NCBI GenBank assembly: GCA_002358555.1
Contig: DEPC01000259.1
Location: 1 to 11,432 of the forward strand
DNA length: 11,432 nt
Reading direction: 5' to 3'
From: Hungatella sp. UBA3402
GTDB taxonomy: Bacteria; Bacillota; Clostridia; Lachnospirales; Lachnospiraceae
Part shown: positions 1 to 7,161 of the stretch, piece after piece
Numbering within the stretch: position 1 is the first letter of the stretch
How the letters are laid out: the number at the start of each line of letters is the position of its first letter
The notes under the pieces: model-generated
What the model was told of the DNA's origin: nothing
Seen by the model: only the letters and a program-made list of their open reading frames with translations
Database searches by the model: none
Made by a program: the position numbers and the translations under genes

Positions 1-1445
1 CGGTTCATATCCCATTTTACATAATCTATCGCTCCTTCATCTAGAATTTTTGTGATGCTGTCAAAAAGATAATCTCTTACTTCTTTCCTGCATAAATCCA
101 GCGCCATCTGCCCTCTCTCCACATTGGGCTGTCTTCCTGGAATTTTCATGCACCATTCTGGATGGTTTCGATATAGATTACTGTCTTCATTGACCATCTC
201 TGGCTCAATCCATATACCAAACTGCATTCCCATATCATGAATCTTTTTGGCAAACCCTCCTATGCCAGAAGGCAGTTTTTTCTTATTGACTATCCAATCT
301 CCCAGGCCGCTGGTATCTCCATTACGAGTTCCAAACCAGCCATCATCCATCACAAAAAGTTCTATTCCCAAATCTTTTCCACAGGCTGCCAAAGATACCA
401 AATCTTCCTCACAGAAATTAAAATCAAAAGCCTCCCAATGATTTAAAAGAATTGGCCTTTGAACCTTTTTATACTTATTTCGTATGAGATGATTTTCGTA
501 AGCTTTATGGTATTGATAGGACAAAGTTCCATATCCCTTATTACTGAAAGAAAATACTACCTCTGGAGCAGTAAATAGTTCTCCTGCTGTCAGTTTATAT
601 CGAAATCCATCTGGATGAATTCCCATAGAAAGTCTTGTCTGGTCAAGCTGGTCAACCTCTGCTTCTACAATAAAATTTCCACTGTACACAAAAGCAGCCC
701 CATAACATTCTCCATATTCCTCATTGGCATTCTTTTCACAAAGAATTACAAAAGGATTTTCGTGGTGGCTGGAAGTACCTCTTACACTGTCCACTACAAG
801 CTTTCCATGTCTCATGCTGCTTCTTTCTACGATATGTTCCATAGTATGTCTACCATGAAACGATATCATCTCTAAATCTCCCCTTTGGATATCTAGACAA
901 GCTGAAAGAACCTTGTTAAGATAAATAGTACTATCTCCTTGATTTTGTATCTGACATGCTCTGGTAATCATATCAAATGGTTCAAAAACTCCATAATAAA
1001 GAACAACCTTCACATCTGAGGCTGTATCCTTTAGTAGAATTTCTAATGTTTGTGCCTCATCTTCCTTTCCCCACAAGGCAGGGAGTCCAGGTAAGTTGTA
1101 TTTTCCCTTATAAATTCTATAGGAATCATATATCAATTCTACTGCCTGACTACCATTTTCATGTTCCAACTGAAGACAGCTCAAACGATAATCTCCAATC
1201 CCAAAAACAGAATATTCCTGGGGATAAGTGTCCAGAGAATATTCTCGGTTCTCTAACGCCCGATAGGGGCATCCGGAGAACCCCCGATTAATGCCCCTTA
1301 CCAGATAAGACATGTTTGTGTCTTTTATTTTAGTTCCATAGTACAGATGTAGAAGATGTCCATAAGGACTAACTTGCATCTGCCAAGTTGTGTGTTCAGT
1401 CTGCAAGGTAAAGATTTTTGCTTTTTCCTCAAATAAAATTGCCAT
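1..1445 (-). CDS. GH36 alpha-galactosidase, C-terminus cut off by window edge
   Basis: This gene probably hydrolyses terminal alpha-1,6-galactose from melibiose, raffinose, stachyose and similar sugars, in the cytoplasm, since no signal peptide is seen. It reads MAILFEEKAKIF at the start and stays open for 481 codons to the window edge. The first ~310 residues fit the GH36 N-terminal beta-sandwich. The (beta/alpha)8 barrel follows, with the MDDGWFG motif at residues 366-372 and the nucleophile motif KWDMNR at 477-482, nucleophile D479. Family members are about 730 residues, so roughly 250 residues, including the acid/base Asp, lie outside the window. The ATG is 5 bases after the stop of the sugar-binding protein gene, so the two form an operon. 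Its ribosome binding site lies inside the end of that gene at unusually long spacing. The family call is very firm; the exact substrate is inferred. Confidence 0.95.
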   Translation of the reverse strand, partial: MAILFEEKAKIFTLQTEHTTWQMQVSPYGHLLHLYYGTKIKDTNMSYLVRGINRGFSGCPYRALENREYSLDTYPQEYSVFGIGDYRLSCLQLEHENGSQAVELIYDSYRIYKGKYNLPGLPALWGKEDEAQTLEILLKDTASDVKVVLYYGVFEPFDMITRACQIQNQGDSTIYLNKVLSACLDIQRGDLEMISFHGRHTMEHIVERSSMRHGKLVVDSVRGTSSHHENPFVILCEKNANEEYGECYGAAFVYSGNFIVEAEVDQLDQTRLSMGIHPDGFRYKLTAGELFTAPEVVFSFSNKGYGTLSYQYHKAYENHLIRNKYKKVQRPILLNHWEAFDFNFCEEDLVSLAACGKDLGIELFVMDDGWFGTRNGDTSGLGDWIVNKKKLPSGIGGFAKKIHDMGMQFGIWIEPEMVNEDSNLYRNHPEWCMKIPGRQPNVERGQMALDLCRKEVRDYLFDSITKILDEGAIDYVKWDMN

Positions 1446-1450
1446 ATTAT

Positions 1451-2731
1451 TTATCGTTTCTCCTCCTCAAGTTCCTTATTCATAAAAGCAGCAATATCCT
1501 TACATACCTCTTCCATTGTCATCTCTGCAGTATATGCTCTTACCATAGTTGTCTGGGAATAATCCTCCCACACTTTGGTATTTCTAGAATACGGGCGAAT
1601 CTCCATACTATCTGTCATATCTAAGTATGCCTGCAGATGAAATTCTGGTGCACAGTTGACCCAAGCATCTGAGGTTCCCATATAAGCAGACATAGTAACT
1701 CCAAGTTCTGCCTGCTTTTTCTGTGCGTTTTCACTTCCAAGATATTCTAGAAGTTTCCATGATTCCTCTATATGAGAATTTCCTGCTGCAGCCGCCCATC
1801 CAAGGCCATTGTAAATAGTTTTTCTGGTTCCATCTTGAGACTTGGGAAGTACTGCTACATCACAGTTGGCATCAATATATTCATTTTCTTTAAAAGCTGC
1901 TATCATCCAGGAACCTTGCATAATCATACCTGCCTTTCCAGAACCAAAGAGCACATCTGCTGAAGATTCCCCCATAACCTCCTGAGTAGGCATAGCTACA
2001 GAGACTAGATTGTCATACCACCAATTCATTGCTGCTATAGTTTCTGGAGAATCCCATCCGGATTTTGTCTTGTCATCATTGATTACATTGCCTCCCATTG
2101 CATAAATTAGGTTATAATAACCGTCTTGGTTGTTCGCTGCTGGAGAGGTAAATCCATATTGTCCTTTATCCTTTTGAGTTAGTTTCTGTGCTGCCTGTGC
2201 CATATCGTCCCAAGTCCATGTATCATCTGGGTAGGAAATTCCTGCTTCGTCAAATAAAGTTTTATTGTACCATAGACCAATCGTATCATAATCCTTTGGA
2301 ATTGCATAGGTCTTTCCATCTAGTTGATACAAGCCAGTAATATCCTCATAATAATTTGCTAAATCAATAGTTTGGCTCTGTGCAATTCTGTCTGTTAAAT
2401 CCAACAAAATATCATTACTCATAAATTTCTGGCTATAGTTAGAATGCATCCAAAATACATCTGGCATTTCTCCACCTTGAGCTCCTGCTTCCAAAAGAGT
2501 CCAATACTGATCCCAGGGAACTACTTGAATCTCTACAACAATTCCACTTTCTTTTGTAAAATCATCCATGATTGCTTTCAGTCCAGGAAGTTGGGCATTA
2601 TCCCAAATCGCCACAGTAACTGCCCCACCGGAATTGCTGCTACCTCCTTGAGAATTACCTCCACCACATGCTGTCAGAGAAAAACCTATCATCCCTGCCA
2701 AAACTAATGCCATTGTCTGTCTTCTTTTCAT
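1451..2731 (-). CDS. ABC transporter sugar-binding lipoprotein (family 1 extracellular solute-binding protein)
   Basis: This is the substrate-capture subunit of a carbohydrate ABC importer, lipid-anchored on the outer face of the membrane. The mature gene product is 426 residues. It starts MKRRQTMALVLAGMIGFSL with a type II signal peptide and lipobox LTAC (Cys22), followed by a Gly/Ser/Asn-rich linker. The body resembles MalE/MsmE-type proteins, with an N-terminal VTVAIWD strand and a YAIPKDYDTIGLWYNK segment typical of the group. The start at 2731 is chosen over an in-frame ATG at 2842 because it has AAGGAGGA at the right spacing and gives a proper lipoprotein signal. It is first in an operon with the GH36 alpha-galactosidase and divergent from an AraC regulator, so an alpha-galactoside such as raffinose or melibiose is the likely ligand by inference. 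No permease genes are between the two; they may lie beyond the left edge. Confidence 0.93.
   Translation of the reverse strand: MKRRQTMALVLAGMIGFSLTACGGGNSQGGSSNSGGAVTVAIWDNAQLPGLKAIMDDFTKESGIVVEIQVVPWDQYWTLLEAGAQGGEMPDVFWMHSNYSQKFMSNDILLDLTDRIAQSQTIDLANYYEDITGLYQLDGKTYAIPKDYDTIGLWYNKTLFDEAGISYPDDTWTWDDMAQAAQKLTQKDKGQYGFTSPAANNQDGYYNLIYAMGGNVINDDKTKSGWDSPETIAAMNWWYDNLVSVAMPTQEVMGESSADVLFGSGKAGMIMQGSWMIAAFKENEYIDANCDVAVLPKSQDGTRKTIYNGLGWAAAAGNSHIEESWKLLEYLGSENAQKKQAELGVTMSAYMGTSDAWVNCAPEFHLQAYLDMTDSMEIRPYSRNTKVWEDYSQTTMVRAYTAEMTMEEVCKDIAAFMNKELEEEKR
1461..1468 (-). promoter_or_regulatory. Ribosome binding site of the alpha-galactosidase, long spacing
   Basis: The minus strand reads GAGGAGGA inside the last codons of the binding-protein gene. 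The gap to the ATG at 1445 is about 15 bases, longer than the 5-9 usual elsewhere in this window. No other in-frame ATG, GTG or TTG lies closer to it. Because the upstream stop codon is only 5 bases before the ATG, translational coupling by ribosomes finishing the upstream gene is a plausible supplement. The sequence and spacing are seen; the coupling is inferred. Confidence 0.55.
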
Positions 2732-2737
2732 GTTATC

Positions 2738-2745
2738 TCCTCCTT
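2738..2745 (-). promoter_or_regulatory. Ribosome binding site fixing the start of the sugar-binding lipoprotein
   Basis: The minus strand reads AAGGAGGA, with 7 bases between the GGAGG core and the ATG at 2731. The reading frame extends 37 codons further upstream to an ATG at 2842, but that stretch has no comparable site and would put charged residues ahead of the lipoprotein signal. Confidence 0.8.
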
Positions 2746-2951
2746 TTTCATTTCTCCAGCTCAATTCTCTAAAGATTCCTGAATAACAAACATAAGTTTT
2801 CCATCTGTTTTTCAAGGATTTCCTAATCGTTTTTAGAGCCACATTTTTTCATATACTTTAGATAAAATATTAATATCATCTTTTATAATTGATTTTTTGT
2901 CTGGTTATATATATGATAGTGTTATTTTATCATCTTGATATTCACAGGTAA

Positions 2952-2980
2952 ATAATCTCCCTTGGTTTATTTCATACCAA
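2952..2980 (-). promoter_or_regulatory. Candidate promoter of the sugar-binding protein/alpha-galactosidase operon
   Basis: On the minus strand TTGGTA (2980-2975) is followed after 17 bases by GATTAT (2957-2952), each matching 4 of 6 consensus bases. The -35 box is one arm of a dyad, TTGGT-N9-ACCAA (plus strand 2962-2980), which could be an operator. This would give a leader of about 215 bases before the ATG at 2731. The boxes are weak and an activator-dependent promoter is possible; other AT-rich stretches nearer the gene cannot be excluded. Confidence 0.3.
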
Positions 2981-3002
2981 TTTGTTGCTTTTTCTTGTTT
3001 TA

Positions 3003-3032
3003 TTGACATTACCACATATAATGGTATATAGT
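3003..3032 (+). promoter_or_regulatory. Candidate promoter of the AraC-family regulator gene
   Basis: TTGACA at 3003-3008, a perfect -35, is followed after 18 bases by TATAGT at 3027-3032, 24 bases before the ATG at 3056. A perfect TATAAT at 3017-3022 lies between them and could pair with TTGTTT at 2995-3000 (16-base spacer) as an overlapping alternative. The dyad TACCA-N7-TGGTA at 3010-3026 covers the spacer, so autoregulation is possible by inference. Confidence 0.5.
3010..3026. promoter_or_regulatory. Operator-like dyad TACCA-N7-TGGTA
   Basis: A 5-bp perfect inverted repeat sits across the regulator promoter. Related half-sites occur in the dyad at 2962-2980 (TTGGT-N9-ACCAA), inside the candidate promoter of the divergent operon. 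Two related dyads in one divergent intergenic region would fit a shared regulator, although AraC-family proteins more often bind direct repeats. The short arms could arise by chance. Confidence 0.25.
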
Positions 3033-3055
3033 GATAGAAAAAAGGAGGCGTTTCC

Positions 3056-3910
3056 ATGAACGGCTATAAAAACTATCTATTTTTAAATAATGAATATTTC
3101 GATATTACTATCTATCAATATGGATATGAACAATGCGAACCCTACCATACATTTGGGCCTGGCATGAGAAACCATTACCTTATTCATTGTATCCTTTCTG
3201 GCAGTGGCATTTATCTAACTAGTTTTAGGGGAAATGATGCACAATATCATCTTCATGCAGGGCAAGCTTTTCTTATTGAGCCTAATAAGCTAATTCACTA
3301 CTATGCAGATGAAAAGACACCCTGGGAATATATGTGGATTGAATTTGATGGCATGAAGGCAAAAGAATATTTAAGACAGGCAGGATTAAGTCAATCTTCT
3401 CCTGTCTACCATTCCTCCTCTGAACAGGGACAACTAGAATGTTTTTCCTATTTAAAACATCTTATCAACCATCCAAATCTCCTGCCCTGTGAAGTAATTG
3501 GTTATACCTATCTATTTTTTGGTGCTTTAATTCGAAGCTCTAAAGATGCCAAACAAGCAGTAAAACAAAATATTCAGGACTTTTATATTCAATGTACTGT
3601 AGATTTTGTAGAGCATCACTATATGAATGATATCTCAGTGGAAGATATGGCTGCCAACCTAAACTTAAATCGTACTTATTTTAGCAAACTGTTCAAAAAA
3701 TCTACTACAAAAAGCCCACAAGATTTTCTCATACAATATCGTATGAATAAAGCCTGTGAGCTACTTCGCACCACGCAGATATCGGTATCTGATATTGCTC
3801 AGTTAGTTGGATACCATAATCCTTTCCATTTTACTAGGGCATTTAAAAAAATCTATGAGCTTCCTCCCCAGGAATGGCGCAGAAGAAATCTCTTGATTTC
3901 ACCTTTATAA
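3056..3910 (+). CDS. AraC-family transcriptional regulator of a sugar operon
   Basis: This is a 284-residue cytoplasmic DNA-binding protein of MsmR/RafR type. Residues ~25-100 form the cupin-like AraC ligand-binding domain (HCILSGSGIYL near 44-54, GQAFLIEPNK near 69-78). Residues ~185-278 form the AraC/XylS DNA-binding domain with two helix-turn-helix units, the first around DISVEDMAANLNLNRTYFSK and the second around ISVSDIAQLVGYHNPFHFTR. The start has AAAGGAGG 7 bases upstream and a promoter further up. It is divergent from the sugar-binding protein/alpha-galactosidase operon, so it most likely senses an alpha-galactoside and activates that operon. The same arrangement is common for alpha-galactosidase loci of gut Firmicutes. 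A c-di-GMP phosphodiesterase gene follows 53 bases downstream with no clear terminator between. The family is certain; the ligand is inferred. Confidence 0.93.
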   Translation: MNGYKNYLFLNNEYFDITIYQYGYEQCEPYHTFGPGMRNHYLIHCILSGSGIYLTSFRGNDAQYHLHAGQAFLIEPNKLIHYYADEKTPWEYMWIEFDGMKAKEYLRQAGLSQSSPVYHSSSEQGQLECFSYLKHLINHPNLLPCEVIGYTYLFFGALIRSSKDAKQAVKQNIQDFYIQCTVDFVEHHYMNDISVEDMAANLNLNRTYFSKLFKKSTTKSPQDFLIQYRMNKACELLRTTQISVSDIAQLVGYHNPFHFTRAFKKIYELPPQEWRRRNLLISPL

Positions 3911-3963
3911 AATAGTACAATATATCCCAAAGCAAAACTTACTCGCACCAAGGAGGTTTTACT

Positions 3964-6960
3964 ATGGGAAAAGAAATAGACCCTGAGATAGAGCAGTATG
4001 TTCAGCAGGCATATACAGAATTGAATCCTTTAACGGGACTTTATTTTAATCGGACATTTATGAAAAAAGCAAAAGAGTTTTTAACAGAGATTCAGTCAGG
4101 TGCATATTGTATGGTAGCTGTTGACATGGCCCATTTTCGATTATTTAACAAATTTTATGGCAGAGATGCAGGCGATAAGGTTCTTATTTACATAGCAGGT
4201 GTATTAAAAAATATCCAGAAACACCATGGTGGGATTGCTGGATATTTTGGAGGAGATAATTTTTGTATCATTATGTTGTACCAGATGGAACTCATCAAAA
4301 AAATGAGGGAAGATTTCATTGAAGGTATGAATTTTTGGAGTGATTTGACAGGTTTTATTCCTAATATTGGTGTCTATCAGATTGATGATACCACTGCCTT
4401 GCCAGAAGTTATGTACGACAGAGCAACTATGGCTCTTTCCCAAGCAGCAGGAAGTTATACCAATAAAATCTATATCTATGACCCCCATATGGAAAACCGA
4501 ATAGAAGAAGAATGGATGCTTTTGGGGGAAGTTAAAACTGCTCTTGCAAAAGAAGAGTTTACCTTTTTTGCACAACCTCAATATGACATTACTACAGGTA
4601 AGATTGTAGGTGCTGAATCCTTAGTTCGCTGGAATCATAGCACCAAGGGCCTAATCTCTCCAGGAGTATTTGTTCCTATCCTTGAAAAGAGTGGATTTAT
4701 CTCTAATCTAGACAAATATGTATGGAAGAAAGTATGTCAATGGCTTAGAAGCTGGATAGATAAAGGCTATCGGCCAGTTCCCATCTCCATCAATGTCTCT
4801 CGCATTGATATTCTATCTTTAGATATTCCAAACTATTTGCTTGAATTACTACATACCTACAACCTGCCTCCCAAGCTTCTTAAAGTTGAAATTACGGAAA
4901 GTGCTTATGCAGAAGATGATAAAAAGGTTCATGACACAGTTAAACAGCTTCGACAAGCAGGGTTTCTGATTATGATGGATGATTTTGGCAGTGGCTATTC
5001 CTCCTTAAATATGCTCAAAAGTCTTGAAGTAGATGTCTTAAAAATTGATATGCAATTTCTGGATATGGCTGTTGAGGAAGAACATCGGGGAATCAGTATT
5101 TTAGAATCTATCATCAATATGGCAAGGCTATTAAAAATACCAGTTATTGTAGAAGGGGTGGAAACGCAACTTCATGAAAATTTTCTTATGAGCATGGGAT
5201 GTCGCTACACTCAGGGATATTATTATTACAAACCGCTTCCCATCCATCAATTTGAGAGACTTCTTTCCGATGAAAGAAATTTAGATTTCAATAACCTTAC
5301 ATGTAAACAGGTAGAAGCTCTCCATGTCAAAGAACTTTTAGATGGCAATTTGTTTACAGATACATTGGTAAATAATATTCTTGGTCCTTCTGCTTTTTAT
5401 GATGTATTTGAAAATCAAATTGAGATTACTCGTGTCAATGAGCAATACTATAAGATGGCAGGGTTTTCTGCTGACAATACAGGCAGCACAAAAAGGCTCT
5501 GGAATCATGTAAGAGACGATGATAGACCTGTCTTATTCTCCCTTTTTGAGAGAGCATATAACAACCGTCCTAACTGTGCAGAAGGAAATATCCACTACTT
5601 GCGAGTAGATGGAAAAGTTCTATGGATTTATATGAGAGTATTTTTTCTCAGTGAAAAGAATGGACATAAACAATTTTATAGTGCTCTTACAGATATTACA
5701 TCCTGGCATGAAAAATATCAAAATAAACAGTTAACCAATCAGGAAGTAACAGAAATAACAGAAGAAGAACAGTTAAGGTTGAGACGATATTATGGAAATA
5801 TTCCTTGTGGCTATGGATTATCTAGAATTATCTTGGATAGCTCTGGTAATCCTATCGATTACGAGATTATCTATGCCAATCGTGAGATGGAAACCATCTA
5901 TGGCAATGATACTAATCGGCTAAAACCTCTCATTTTAAAAGCCTTTGGAGATGACCAGCATGAGTTGATGACAAAAGCATATCAGGCAGCATTTTTAGGG
6001 GAAACCCTAAACCATTACGCATATAGTTCTATATCTGGGCGTTATTTGCAGCTTACCCTCTATCAATATGAATATGGATATGTAGCTTGTCTGTTGCGTG
6101 ATATAACTCATATGCAGATTCATGAAGATGCATTGAACAGTATGGTTCTTTCTTACCGCGAAGTCTATTTTCTTCATCTAAAAGATAATTATTGTCGTAT
6201 GATTTATCCAGATGAAAACCATCTGATGGAACGAGGAAATTATGAAGCGGTAGTAAATCGTCATTTTGGCACAGGAAAGATTTTAAAGTATGATGAAGCC
6301 AATATTCGTAGATTTCTTTCTTTGGAGAATCTAAAGACTGCTCTGGCAACACAAAATTCTGTGGAATACAGATATCGCAGACGTTCTAAGGATATTGAGG
6401 ACGAATGGTGTCTTACTAGTATTACTATCAGCGAAAGAGACAATGGAATTCCCAAAACAGCTGTTATTACCATACGCAGTATTGACAATATCATAAAAGA
6501 GGAGGAAGATAACAGACAGATGCGCATGGCAGAATCTCTTGCCAATATGTCTGATGGGTTCTTTATCTATCGCGCTATGGAGGACGAAAGAATTCTCTAT
6601 GCAAATCCTGCAGTTGTAGAAATCTTTGGCTGTGACAATCTGGAGGAATTCATGGCCTTAGTAGGTGGCTCCTTCCGAGGTCTGGTTCATCCTGATGACT
6701 TAAATCGGGTAAAATGGGATATTCAACATCAGATAGATAATTCCGAAGAATATATGGATTATGTACAATATCGAATTATCCGAAAAGATGGACAGATTCG
6801 CTGGGTAGATGATTGTGGTCATCTGGAAAAATCGGAATGGGGAGAGGAAAACAGACTGTTTTATGTATTTATAAAAGATATAACAAATTGTATTACTTCT
6901 ATTCAAAAAGATAAGCTTCTCAATTCCAACCAGTTTTATTTAGCCGGTTCTGCTACTTAA
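3964..6960 (+). CDS. Degenerate GGDEF - EAL - multi-PAS protein, probable c-di-GMP phosphodiesterase
   Basis: This 998-residue protein has no signal peptide or clear membrane segment and is probably a cytosolic sensor. Residues ~20-175 are a GGDEF domain whose signature reads GGDNF (96-100); the catalytic Glu is Asn, so cyclase activity is doubtful. Residues ~188-435 are an EAL domain that keeps the residues needed to hydrolyse c-di-GMP to pGpG: E218 in AESL, N277 in SINVS, EITES at 309-313, D339/D340 in DDFGSGYSSL, K360, E397 in EGVET and Q417. About four PAS-like domains follow, near 475-580, 610-715, 725-845 and 855-975, the last a PAS_3 type with HPDD and KDGQIRWV. The PAS domains lie C-terminal to the enzyme and nothing catalytic follows. 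AAGGAGG lies 7 bases before the ATG. It follows the AraC gene by 53 bases and may be co-transcribed. The domain calls are firm for GGDEF/EAL and moderate for the PAS count. Confidence 0.93.
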   Translation: MGKEIDPEIEQYVQQAYTELNPLTGLYFNRTFMKKAKEFLTEIQSGAYCMVAVDMAHFRLFNKFYGRDAGDKVLIYIAGVLKNIQKHHGGIAGYFGGDNFCIIMLYQMELIKKMREDFIEGMNFWSDLTGFIPNIGVYQIDDTTALPEVMYDRATMALSQAAGSYTNKIYIYDPHMENRIEEEWMLLGEVKTALAKEEFTFFAQPQYDITTGKIVGAESLVRWNHSTKGLISPGVFVPILEKSGFISNLDKYVWKKVCQWLRSWIDKGYRPVPISINVSRIDILSLDIPNYLLELLHTYNLPPKLLKVEITESAYAEDDKKVHDTVKQLRQAGFLIMMDDFGSGYSSLNMLKSLEVDVLKIDMQFLDMAVEEEHRGISILESIINMARLLKIPVIVEGVETQLHENFLMSMGCRYTQGYYYYKPLPIHQFERLLSDERNLDFNNLTCKQVEALHVKELLDGNLFTDTLVNNILGPSAFYDVFENQIEITRVNEQYYKMAGFSADNTGSTKRLWNHVRDDDRPVLFSLFERAYNNRPNCAEGNIHYLRVDGKVLWIYMRVFFLSEKNGHKQFYSALTDITSWHEKYQNKQLTNQEVTEITEEEQLRLRRYYGNIPCGYGLSRIILDSSGNPIDYEIIYANREMETIYGNDTNRLKPLILKAFGDDQHELMTKAYQAAFLGETLNHYAYSSISGRYLQLTLYQYEYGYVACLLRDITHMQIHEDALNSMVLSYREVYFLHLKDNYCRMIYPDENHLMERGNYEAVVNRHFGTGKILKYDEANIRRFLSLENLKTALATQNSVEYRYRRRSKDIEDEWCLTSITISERDNGIPKTAVITIRSIDNIIKEEEDNRQMRMAESLANMSDGFFIYRAMEDERILYANPAVVEIFGCDNLEEFMALVGGSFRGLVHPDDLNRVKWDIQHQIDNSEEYMDYVQYRIIRKDGQIRWVDDCGHLEKSEWGEENRLFYVFIKDITNCITSIQKDKLLNSNQFYLAGSAT

Positions 6961-6966
6961 AGGATA

Positions 6967-6980
6967 CAGCAGTAGTGCTG
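6967..6980. other. Small hairpin after the GGDEF/EAL gene
   Basis: CAGCA-GTAG-TGCTG gives a 5-bp perfect stem 6 bases after the stop codon of the GGDEF/EAL gene. It is not followed by a T-run on either strand, so it is a poor intrinsic terminator. It could be part of a larger folded 3' region with the inverted repeat just beyond it. Confidence 0.3.
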
Positions 6981-6996
6981 CAAACATAGATCTCCA

Positions 6997-7156
6997 CTGT
7001 CCTGAGGTTTTGGAGCTAGTAACACTAAATCCACACAAATCTGTTAAAAGTAGTCACCCAATCCCAAAACTTGCTATGTTTAGATAAAGAGATTGGATTA
7101 CTAACACAGATTTGTGTGAACTAAGAGTTACGAAGGCCTTTTCAAATGCAGGTCAG
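6997..7156. repeat. Long imperfect inverted repeat between convergent genes
   Basis: The 201 bases between the GGDEF/EAL and protease genes fold on themselves. The core is a 13-bp perfect stem, CACACAAATCTGT at 7032-7044 against ACAGATTTGTGTG at 7106-7118. Inside it CCAATC (7058-7063) pairs with GATTGG (7091-7096). Outside it GTAAC (7019-7023) pairs with GTTAC (7127-7131), and CTGTCCTG (6997-7004) pairs 7 of 8 with CAGGTCAG (7149-7156). No T-run follows either end, so it is not a simple intrinsic terminator. It could be a MITE-like remnant, a rod-shaped non-coding RNA, or a bidirectional 3' structure protecting both convergent mRNAs. No coding function is supported here. The pairing is seen directly; the role is unknown. 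Confidence 0.7.
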
Positions 7157-7161
7157 AGAAT

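Noticed and set aside
2822..2835. Catabolite-response-element-like CCTAATCGTTTTTA upstream of the sugar-binding protein gene
   Set aside because: On the minus strand it misses several conserved cre positions, including the outer CA and the G of TG, so it is too weak to call.
2732..2842. N-terminal extension of the sugar-binding protein to an ATG at 2842
   Set aside because: No ribosome binding site, and the extension would bury the lipoprotein signal behind 37 charged residues; 2731 has AAGGAGGA.
2861..2936. Repeated ATCATCTT (2875-2882 and 2929-2936) and GATAAAATA/TATTTTATC inverted pair in the divergent intergenic region
   Set aside because: The region is so AT-rich that short matches like these are expected by chance; they overlap no clear promoter.
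4204..4581. 125-codon minus-strand frame inside the GGDEF/EAL gene
   Set aside because: It is antisense to a strongly supported coding region, has no ribosome binding site context and no recognisable domain.
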